Below are positions 23,179-29,817 of a DNA stretch of 59,657 nt, in pieces. Position 1 is the first letter of the stretch; the number at the start of each line of letters is the position of its first letter. The notes below the pieces were generated by a model. That model was not told where the DNA came from, did not search any database, and saw nothing but the letters and a program-made list of their open reading frames with translations. The translations under genes and the position numbers were made by a program. This DNA is from Desulfoscipio geothermicus DSM 3669 (GTDB lineage: Bacteria; Bacillota; Desulfotomaculia; Desulfotomaculales; Desulfallaceae): contig NZ_FOYM01000023.1 of NCBI RefSeq assembly GCF_900115975.1, positions 1,056-60,712 of the forward strand. The letters run 5' to 3'.

Positions 23179-25071
23179 TTACAACTCACTTAAAATATCC
23201 ACGGGTTCCGGTTTTTCAATGCTAAAATCATCACTGATCTCCTCCGCCGGCCCGGGTCCGGGCACCCAGATCTTGGGCTGAACTATCGCCTCCTTCCCCA
23301 AAGTATTTGCCAACTGTACAAAATCATCCGCCGCCGGCCAAACGGACAAATCCGGCAGCGGCAGCCGGGCCGGATTTGTCCGGCCCCGAAAGATAAGGGA
23401 CCGGCCCACCGGCCACCTGAGCACCTCGTCCGGCAGTAAAAGCGACCGGCCTGCCAGCCCGTACGAAACGCCCCGGGTATGATCTTCCTTTCTCACTTGG
23501 GCGCTCAGGTTTTCCGTCTGCTGTGTGTACTTGCCGGTTTTCTCGCTTAACAGCCTGGCCGTTTCATAATCGGCCGTGGACAGATACACCCACGTGTTGC
23601 AGTTTCCGGAAATGGTAGTCGCGTCATTTTTATAACGCTTCTTGATTTGGTCCAGTCCCTGAATCGCTATCAAAAATTTCATTCCGCGGCCGCCGGCCAG
23701 GGTGATTTTTTCAGCAAAGTCCGGTATCGGGGGCAGGTTGCCGAATTCTTCGAGCAAAAAGTGGACTCTTTTGTCCAGCCGCCCGCCGTTTGCCCGGGCA
23801 AGTTCCGTCAGCGCCGTGTACGTCTGCGCTATATAAAGCGCCGCCAGGATATGCAGGCTGCTGTCTTCGTCCGGCACCACTATAAATACGGCCGTTTTTT
23901 CCCTGCCGGGGGCGGCCAGGTCATGGTCCTGCTCCGCCGTCAACCAACATACCCCCGGATCGGACCACATTTCCAGCTGGGCGGCCGCCCCGGTAAAAAT
24001 ACCGTTGCGGAGCTTGCTCTCGGCCATGGCCGCCACGCCGTAGGCAACCTTGGCCGGGTGATCGTCATCAAGACTATCAAAGTATTCATCCAAACCCTTT
24101 CCGCCGTTTTTGCCCAGGCTGGTCAGGGTACGGTAAACACTGCCCATGTGCCGGGCCGGAGCCGGGGCCTCCATGCTCACCGCCAACGCCAGGGCCGCTG
24201 TCAGACTCTTTTGTGACTGCGGCCATATTTTGTCTCCCTTATACTCTTCCGGCCGCTGGAACTGGTAGGTCAGCATGTGCGCCAGTTGCTTGGCCGCCTT
24301 CGCCGCCCCCGTCTCGTCGCCGTTTTGCAGGCGCATAATGACCGGGTGCAGGAGGTTCCAGCGGTTGCCGCTGCCCGGGGCCTGGAAATCCAAAAGTATT
24401 ACGTTGTACCCCTGTTCCCACAGGTAACCGGCGGTTGTATTGAAAAGCTCTTTCTTGGGGTCGGGTATGATCATACTCTCCCCCGCCCGGGCAATAGTCC
24501 AGATACTGGGCATGATCAGCCGGCGGGATTTACCCGAACGGGTAGCGCCGATCAAAAGGGTATGGGTATCGTCTGTGTCAAGCCAGGAGTAAAAGTTCTT
24601 TCCCTGCCGCTTTGCTCCCAGAACCACCCCGCCCCTGGGCAGTTCTTGGCCGGTATCCCATAGGTAAAAGTTGCTATTCACCTCCTTTTCCGTCTGCCAG
24701 CGGGCGGTTCCGAACTGCCCCTGGCCCGCCGCATCCGGCCCGCCGATGTCTCTGTTGGTCCTTTTGCGCCGCATCAAACCATATTGGGTAAATATGCCGA
24801 TAACTGCGGCCGCAACCATGGGCTGAAAGTAATACCAGACCGTGCGGGTCTGTTCTTCCTTTAACAACACAGCCGGACCGGCCAAGGGTTTTTGGTACAC
24901 AAATTGTTTCCACCCGGCCAGCCCGGCTTGAAAACCTTGTTCCTTCACGTACCAGGGAAAATGCAGCAGCAAGGGTAAGGCGAATACATTAATCAATAGC
25001 AACGCAATAAAAAGCATCAGTCGAAATTTCATACCCCTGGACAACTCCGGTATTCTTTTTCCTGCAAACAA
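23179..25071 (-). CDS. virD4: VirD4/TraG-type coupling protein
   Basis: 630 residues from the TTG at 25071, chosen because GGAGG lies 10 nt upstream; a longer frame to 25125 runs through the terminator. Two N-terminal membrane helices precede the motor: Walker A G-A-T-R-S-G-K-S (near 175-182) and the Walker B region F-L-L-E-E-F-G-N-L-P. P-D-P-K-K-E-L-F-N-T-T-A and R-G-M-K-F-L-I-A-I-Q-G-L-D-Q are family blocks. It joins relaxase-bound DNA to the channel and is the first gene of the channel operon. Confidence 0.92.
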   Translation of the reverse strand: MFAGKRIPELSRGMKFRLMLFIALLLINVFALPLLLHFPWYVKEQGFQAGLAGWKQFVYQKPLAGPAVLLKEEQTRTVWYYFQPMVAAAVIGIFTQYGLMRRKRTNRDIGGPDAAGQGQFGTARWQTEKEVNSNFYLWDTGQELPRGGVVLGAKRQGKNFYSWLDTDDTHTLLIGATRSGKSRRLIMPSIWTIARAGESMIIPDPKKELFNTTAGYLWEQGYNVILLDFQAPGSGNRWNLLHPVIMRLQNGDETGAAKAAKQLAHMLTYQFQRPEEYKGDKIWPQSQKSLTAALALAVSMEAPAPARHMGSVYRTLTSLGKNGGKGLDEYFDSLDDDHPAKVAYGVAAMAESKLRNGIFTGAAAQLEMWSDPGVCWLTAEQDHDLAAPGREKTAVFIVVPDEDSSLHILAALYIAQTYTALTELARANGGRLDKRVHFLLEEFGNLPPIPDFAEKITLAGGRGMKFLIAIQGLDQIKKRYKNDATTISGNCNTWVYLSTADYETARLLSEKTGKYTQQTENLSAQVRKEDHTRGVSYGLAGRSLLLPDEVLRWPVGRSLIFRGRTNPARLPLPDLSVWPAADDFVQLANTLGKEAIVQPKIWVPGPGPAEEISDDFSIEKPEPVDILSEL

Positions 25072-25100
25072 ACTAATAACCACCTCCAACAAAATGTGAT

Positions 25101-25135
25101 ATAAAAATAAAAAATCCAGGGTCAATAATCCCTGG
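25101..25135 (-). terminator. Terminator before the coupling-protein gene
   Basis: CCAGGG (25116-25121) and CCCTGG (25130-25135) form the stem; reading minus it is followed by ATTTTTTATTTTTAT. It ends the GNAT-ASCH transcript and lies 30 nt before the VirD4 ribosome site. Confidence 0.75.
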
Positions 25136-25314
25136 AGAGAGAGCTACAATATTTCCATTTTACAAAGCATCTTTATTGGTTCCATAATTAAAAGAGCCTA
25201 AATTGTGCACCTTTTGGAACTGGCGAAACGCAAAAGGTCAATTGAAGAATATGGCCTGTCTTACTCTTTTTAGGTAGTCCAGTAAATCTGTGGCCTGTTT
25301 CAATTGGATAAGGT
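25136..25314. other. Gap between the ASCH gene and the conjugation operon
   Basis: About 180 bp, AT-rich, with no open frame or recognised promoter. It probably contains the promoter of the VirD4 operon, but no good -35/-10 pair was found. Confidence 0.3.
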
Positions 25315-25689
25315 TCATATATAAACAAAAGACTGTGGAGCAAATTTAATTCCAAAATCTGATAATTGCAGTGGTCTTTTGTATTTTTTTACTTTACCTA
25401 GTCTATATGCTACAGCTTGATACTTCCCATGATAATATTCATCATACAATTGCCTACTAATACCGGCATAAACAGAAGTTATTTCCCAAACTTTATTAAT
25501 ATCATCTTCTATGATTTCAAGAATATCGACTTCACCTACGACTTTCATAATAGGGTGTGTAGCATATATGATTATTTTATCTACATCTGACCTGCAACGT
25601 ACTTTCCTAAATTCAAATTTCTTTTTACCATTCAGTATATTTTCCACATGCTGAGGTTTAATCGATAATAACATTTTGCACATTGACAT
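25315..25689 (-). CDS. ASCH-domain protein (PUA-like fold)
   Basis: 124 residues. The opening L-L-S-I-K-P-Q-H-V-E-N-I-L-N-G-K-K-K-F-E is the classic ASCH pattern, followed by I-I-I-Y-A-T-H-P-I and G-E-V-D-I-L-E-I. ASCH domains are RNA- or modified-nucleotide-binding PUA relatives; some members are nucleases or deaminating/hydrolytic enzymes. The start overlaps the end of the GNAT gene by 32 bp, so the two are co-translated. The pair is AT-rich compared with the conjugation genes and looks like acquired cargo. Met6 is an alternative start that gives the usual family N-terminus. Confidence 0.8.
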   Translation of the reverse strand: MSMCKMLLSIKPQHVENILNGKKKFEFRKVRCRSDVDKIIIYATHPIMKVVGEVDILEIIEDDINKVWEITSVYAGISRQLYDEYYHGKYQAVAYRLGKVKKYKRPLQLSDFGIKFAPQSFVYI

Positions 25690-26728
25690 CGCCCATTTCT
25701 AAAATTTTTATGAATTCCTCTTTACTGTATTCTATATTATATGGATGCACGGGGAAGAAACCATTATCGTTTAATTCTTTGTGTGTGACATTGTGACCCT
25801 TTCCAAAATATCCATTATAGACCATCTCTAGCAATACGACATTCTTATTATCTTGATATATTTTTGTTAATTCCTCCGGAGTAAATACTGTTTTATTTCC
25901 AGCATTTTTTATATAATCATCTAAACTAACACGACATTTTCCTCTAACTTTTATATCCTCTATCCTAGTTATCGTGCAATATGAAGTAATAACAGATTTA
26001 TACGTTTTTTGTCCTCTCCCCTGAAAGATTCGATAAATCCCTACGGGTTCACCTACAGTATAGTGCATTGGCGCATATGGCGTTGCGATATATACTTTCG
26101 TAATTCCATTGCCGGCAGTTTCTTCTTCTATTTCAAATTTATGTCCTTTGAGTTCCGAATATGGGAATAATCGATCATGAAAATTTTCATAAATTGGTAT
26201 TAAACCAGCTTTATTAAAATTAGGCCTAATAAAAGGAAATGCTTTGTACGCATTTGAGTAATCTATGCTTGACCGACTCTTTAGGTATACACATTCTCCT
26301 CGTAGATTCTTTCCAACGTGATTAAAGCCGAAATGTTCAAACATGCTAATCAAAGTAGTATGTTTTTCAAAAATCGTTACATAAATTTCTTCAAGATATT
26401 TTTCTTGCCAACGCCATAAAGAAACTCCTATAGCGCCTTCTCCAAGGCGTTGCCCTCTAAAACGTTCGGCAAGGCGAAGAGTTCCAATCTTTAATCGCGG
26501 TACCGCGGGCAGAACGCCATGAGTTAACTCAATTGGTTCGTTTTCTTCCTTAAGATACAAAAAAGAACCGATGCCCTGTTCATCATGAAAAACTAATGCA
26601 CTTTCATTATTAGCACTTTTTTTGGCAAACCAAATCGGAAATTCTTCGTAATCTTCTTTTAATGAGTCAAAAAATGGATCATCCAAATCTACCTTTGAAA
26701 ATTTAGACCATTGAAATTTACCAGCCAC
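25658..26728 (-). CDS. GNAT acetyltransferase fused to an ASCH/PUA-like C-terminal region
   Basis: 356 residues from a GTG behind AGGAGG. The N-terminal GNAT fold (about 40-155) has K-I-G-T-L-R-L-A-E-R-F-R-G-Q-R-L-G-E-G-A-I, where R-G-Q-R-L-G matches the acetyl-CoA pyrophosphate loop, then F-E-H-F-G-F near 131. The C-terminal half (about 200-330) has Y-I-A-T-P-Y-A-P and P-V-G-I-Y-R-I-F-Q-G-R-G-Q-K, which looks like a second PUA/ASCH-type domain. Together with the adjacent ASCH gene this suggests acetylation of a nucleic acid or nucleic-acid-bound substrate; that is inference. Confidence 0.72.
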   Translation of the reverse strand: MAGKFQWSKFSKVDLDDPFFDSLKEDYEEFPIWFAKKSANNESALVFHDEQGIGSFLYLKEENEPIELTHGVLPAVPRLKIGTLRLAERFRGQRLGEGAIGVSLWRWQEKYLEEIYVTIFEKHTTLISMFEHFGFNHVGKNLRGECVYLKSRSSIDYSNAYKAFPFIRPNFNKAGLIPIYENFHDRLFPYSELKGHKFEIEEETAGNGITKVYIATPYAPMHYTVGEPVGIYRIFQGRGQKTYKSVITSYCTITRIEDIKVRGKCRVSLDDYIKNAGNKTVFTPEELTKIYQDNKNVVLLEMVYNGYFGKGHNVTHKELNDNGFFPVHPYNIEYSKEEFIKILEMGDVNVQNVIID

Positions 26729-26754
26729 TTTGCACCTCCTAATTAGTAAATCTT

Positions 26755-26847
26755 TTTCGGCGCAAGGCCGGAAGCTTCCCGGATCACAGGTTGATGCTCT
26801 GCAAAATAACAGAGTCCCACACAGCCTCGTCGGGCTACACCGGTGGC
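26755..26847 (-). ncRNA. Possible TnpB guide-RNA 3' scaffold or element end
   Basis: Sequence directly after the TnpB-like stop contains several short GC hairpins (for example GGAAGCTTCC, GGCCTTGCGCC, and CTCTG...CAGAG). In IS605/IS1341-type elements the guide RNA spans the end of tnpB and this region. The placement is right but the RNA is only inferred. Confidence 0.3.
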
Positions 26848-27110
26848 TTATACCGCCCAGCGGCCTTGTCCAGAGTAATCTACTGCTCGGACGTTATGCA
26901 CTGCTGGTCGCAGATATGTGGCTTTGAGCAGGGTTTCTTGCCCAGCTATCATTTCTTCATACATCTCAACGGAACGAATATTGAGGCTATTCATACTGTC
27001 ATAGTGGTAGGAAAAGCAGCAATCCAAGCAGTGAAACATCCTGCTCCTGAGTGTTCTGTAGATTTTCAGAAGTAATTTTCTATAAAATTCAACAATCCTA
27101 ATAATTAACC
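26848..27110 (-). pseudogene. tnpB: C-terminal remnant of a TnpB-type protein
   Basis: The frame reads R-M-F-H-C-L-D-C-C-F-S-Y-H-Y-D-S-M-N-S-L-N-I-R, matching the second half of the TnpB zinc ribbon and following Asp (F-x-C-x-x-C-x-F-x-x-x-x-D-x-x-x-x-x-N-I). The RuvC core and first Cys pair are missing, and upstream the frame merges with the relaxase region in another frame. It therefore marks an old IS605/IS1341-type insertion between relaxase and cargo. Confidence 0.45.
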
Positions 27111-27190
27111 CTTTGATGAAAAATAGAGTAATATGTCGGATGAGGGGGCATCTTCTAGCCAAAGAATATCCTCTAAACATAAAACTATCT

Positions 27191-28417
27191 TCACCTTTCT
27201 TGCTCCTTTTCCTTTTCCCGCCGGCGCATGCGCTTCTCGTCTTGCGCCCGTTTTTCCATCTCACCGCGTGCTTCTTCCCGGGAACGCGCTTTCTCAATAG
27301 CATGCCAGACATTACGCCAAAGATTCCCAGCCAGGCTAAAAGAATAATCTCTGCCCGCCTTATCCGGACCTCTTTTCTGCACCTGCGCCGCAGTTTTTAA
27401 TACGAGCTGCGCCACCCGGTCCCGCAAATCATTGTAGGCGTTTTCCTCCGCCTGGTTGAGCCTTTGATCCTGCGAAGTATAATGCCCGGCCATTTCCCGG
27501 GCAATCTCTTTATACCTTCCCGAGGATGCCGCAAAGCCCGGCTTTGCAAGCAACCAGTCAGCAATCTCCCTGGCCTCAGCCTTGACTTCCTCCGGCATGT
27601 ACTTCAGCGCCACCCTGCCCTTTCCTGGCATAATTTTGGCCAGGTTTTCCACCCGCCTGGCCAGATCCTCCCGGTCACTGTCGGACAGTCGCGGCGCAAC
27701 TCCCGTCGTGCCTCCTTCCATGGCCCGAACCTCTTGCCGGGCTGACTTAATCCGGACCACCAAGTCATGCGCCCGGTCCATTTCACCCCTGGCAACATCC
27801 CTAATCATATCCCTGAGGGCTGTTTTTTCCACCCCGAGCCGGCTCCGCTCGGCAGCATAGAATGACTTGATAAAAGCCTTGCGAACATCTTTCCTTTCCC
27901 CGTCGCTCAGAACCCCCCTTCGTCTTTGTGCTTCTTTTTCCCAAATAACCAAATGGACATGCGGGTGCCCGGCCTCCGCATGATAGGCGGCCACCCACCG
28001 GAGATTGCTCTCCGGTATGCCCATAGCCCCAGCCGCTTCGGAAACACTGGCGCGAAGAGCATCCTCCCAACTCTTGCGGTCGATATATCCCATCCGCTTG
28101 GCCGTATCTTCCCTGAGCGAAAGCACAAACCGCCAAACTATACCATCGTGCTGTTTCAATTCTTCCATAACTTGTTTAATATCCAGCGGCTTTTCGTCCG
28201 CCCCAAACAATCCATGACTCCGTGGCCTCTCCGCCGCGTATTTAACGTGGCCGGCCGGGCTGTCAATTTTAAACTTCTCAAAATAGCGGTCGCCTATATC
28301 AGCATCACCCCGGTCAACCCCCGGCCTGGTGCCTATATATACTATGTGTGCGATATTTTTATAGCTGTTATCGCCACCAGGCAAATAAAACCTGGCTTTC
28401 ATGAAAAACGGAGGCAT
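27191..28417 (-). CDS. mobP: MobP-type relaxase
   Basis: 408 residues. Three-His metal motif H151-P-H153-V-H155 in E-A-G-H-P-H-V-H-L-V-I-W, preceded by R-F-V-L-S-L-R-E-D-T-A-K and G-Y-I-D-R-K-S-W. This is the MobP family layout of Gram-positive elements. The N-terminal Tyr9 or Tyr19 region could carry the DNA-nicking Tyr. The C-terminal 200 residues are charged and helical, ending in a basic stretch R-M-R-R-R-E-K-E-K-E. The enzyme would nick oriT and lead the strand to VirD4. Its start overlaps the stop of the RHH gene. Confidence 0.86.
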   Translation of the reverse strand: MPPFFMKARFYLPGGDNSYKNIAHIVYIGTRPGVDRGDADIGDRYFEKFKIDSPAGHVKYAAERPRSHGLFGADEKPLDIKQVMEELKQHDGIVWRFVLSLREDTAKRMGYIDRKSWEDALRASVSEAAGAMGIPESNLRWVAAYHAEAGHPHVHLVIWEKEAQRRRGVLSDGERKDVRKAFIKSFYAAERSRLGVEKTALRDMIRDVARGEMDRAHDLVVRIKSARQEVRAMEGGTTGVAPRLSDSDREDLARRVENLAKIMPGKGRVALKYMPEEVKAEAREIADWLLAKPGFAASSGRYKEIAREMAGHYTSQDQRLNQAEENAYNDLRDRVAQLVLKTAAQVQKRGPDKAGRDYSFSLAGNLWRNVWHAIEKARSREEARGEMEKRAQDEKRMRRREKEKEQER

Positions 28418-28818
28418 TATTCAGCCTCTACCGGCGGTGATTCTTTCAGGTAGGCAACCGCTTTCACCCGGGCCGCTTCGTATACTTCCTTTGCGCTCTT
28501 TGTTAATTTAGGTCCCAATGCTTGCTGAATAACAAAGTAATTCAGGTACAATCCCGTGGCCCCTGCTATAGCCGATTTGGCGGTTAGTTTTGCCATGCGG
28601 TCTTCAACCGGTTTTAACTCGCGACGAATCACTTTTGTCAGTGCTGCAGCCACTACATCTACGCCGTCTACGGCAGCTTCATTGCCAAGGGATGTCTTTA
28701 ATAAACGGCGAACTACCTCCGATACCGTTTCACCGCGACGAGCAGCCAGAGCTTTTAATAAACTGTCAAGTTCCTCATCTATCATCACACGCAGTTCCTT
28801 GCTGTTAGTTTTTACCAT
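28417..28818 (-). CDS. Ribbon-helix-helix relaxase accessory protein
   Basis: 133 residues. An N-terminal ribbon-helix-helix: S-K-E-L-R-V-M-I-D-E-E-L-D-S-L-L-K-A-L-A, then G-E-T-V-S-E-V-V-R-R-L-L-K. The long C-terminal helical part includes a mildly hydrophobic stretch (A-I-A-G-A-T-G-L-Y-L-N-Y-F). Translationally coupled to the relaxase (TAATG). Such proteins bind oriT and help the relaxase, as MobC does. Confidence 0.75.
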   Translation of the reverse strand: MVKTNSKELRVMIDEELDSLLKALAARRGETVSEVVRRLLKTSLGNEAAVDGVDVVAAALTKVIRRELKPVEDRMAKLTAKSAIAGATGLYLNYFVIQQALGPKLTKSAKEVYEAARVKAVAYLKESPPVEAE

Positions 28819-28829
28819 AAGGCACCTCC

Positions 28830-29120
28830 ATTTTCGGGCAAGTATAGTTTTATGGAGTCCTAAAAACCAGATAAAATCAGGTAATCGGCAAATTTAAACG
28901 GAGTATTTGACGGATGCAAAATTAAAACCACGGATATGGTATTGGAATTTCTTATCCCAGGGTCTGCGCGGCACTGCCGCGCATGTGTGGAGTTAGGAAC
29001 GGAGTTCCCTTATCCTGCCTTAAAAAATCGCGGCCGAAATTCCGCGCATGGCAAGCCGACAAGGAATGCCCCATTTAGTGCCCCCAAAAGCGGCATTTTA
29101 TGCGTTACCGCTATACAGCA
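28830..29120. other. Probable oriT region
   Basis: About 290 bp between two ribbon-helix-helix genes and upstream of the relaxase gene. It contains a perfect palindrome GCGCGGCA-C-TGCCGCGC (28966-28982) and GGAAC-gga-GTTCC (28996-29008), followed by a GC-rich stretch. It has no gene and sits where oriT lies in MobP-type elements. The nick site cannot be named from sequence alone. Confidence 0.5.
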
Positions 29121-29124
29121 CTCG

Positions 29125-29334
29125 CTAACTGCCATGGCAATCACCCCCTCCATCAGCCTCCGGCAACCTGACCTTTTTACGGAACTCATCCAGGGCCATC
29201 CGTACAATCTCGCTCTTGGAGTACCCGCTGAGGCACGCTGCGCGTTCCAACCACTGCTCCTGTTCCGCGTACATATACAACCGGACATTACGCCCACACT
29301 GTCGAGCCGTGTCCTTTTTTAGTACCTTTGCCAC
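29125..29334 (-). CDS. Small ribbon-helix-helix DNA-binding protein
   Basis: About 69 residues. N-V-R-L-Y-M-Y-A-E-Q-E-Q-W-L-E-R-A-A, then G-Y-S-K-S-E-I-V-R-M-A-L-D-E-F-R, a CopG/Arc-like fold. The ribosome site GGAAGGAG best fits the GTG at 29334, with a second GTG at 29343 possible. It lies beside the candidate oriT and may be a second relaxosome component or the operon's repressor. Confidence 0.65.
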   Translation of the reverse strand: MAKVLKKDTARQCGRNVRLYMYAEQEQWLERAACLSGYSKSEIVRMALDEFRKKVRLPEADGGGDCHGS

Positions 29335-29369
29335 GCGCACCACTCCTTCCGTAAATAATAAATCAGGGG

Positions 29370-29424
29370 AATAGTGAAGCCGGCCGCAAGTTAACAGTGT
29401 TTACATGCAACCGGCTTTACTATT
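29370..29424. repeat. Long imperfect hairpin between the RHH and AbrB-like genes
   Basis: Arms 29370-29395 and 29399-29424 pair over about 25 bp with a few mismatches (AATAGT-AAGCCGG ... CCGGCTT-ACTATT). There is no T tract. It could be part of oriT, a single-strand origin, or an mRNA end structure. Confidence 0.5.
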
Positions 29425-29439
29425 GCGTATGCACATTGC

Positions 29440-29817
29440 TCACCTGGTAGCTGCGGCGCTCCCGTCCTTGCCGGGCGGCACAATCCGGACAGCTACTTCG
29501 TCCTGTAAACCCATATTCTCCAGTATGTTTTTGTTGATGTATATTAACCCCAACTCCCCTTTTTCCTCGATGTCCTCGGCAAATCTGATTTTTTTAACTG
29601 TTTCTTTGTCATAAACAAACCTGGCGGTATATCCGCCAGGCGGGAAATCTTTTTTATCCGGTGCCAACTGGACAATAAGCTTGTCTGAGATATTTACTTC
29701 GCTTAGAAGCGATATGGGCAGGTATATCCTGCCAATACGGTCCATGTTTTCTTTAAAGCAAGCTTTGCACTTGGTTGTCTTCTTCAGCCGCATAATAAAT
29801 TCCATTATCAAAATCAC
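29440..29817 (-). CDS. AbrB/MazE-like small DNA-binding protein
   Basis: 125 residues. C-K-A-C near residue 17, then D-R-I-G-R-I-Y-L-P-I-S-L-L-S-E-V-N-I, a swapped-hairpin AbrB-like pattern (G-R-I-x-L-P), and a C-terminal beta region. The GTG start overlaps the TopB stop. Alternative starts are Met5 and Met9. Probably a transcription regulator of the maintenance region; the assignment is by pattern only. Confidence 0.5.
   Translation of the reverse strand: MILIMEFIMRLKKTTKCKACFKENMDRIGRIYLPISLLSEVNISDKLIVQLAPDKKDFPPGGYTARFVYDKETVKKIRFAEDIEEKGELGLIYINKNILENMGLQDEVAVRIVPPGKDGSAAATR

Noticed and set aside
27926-28453. Plus-strand frame opposite the relaxase
   Set aside because: Overlaps the relaxase with its intact HxHxH motif; no ribosome site.
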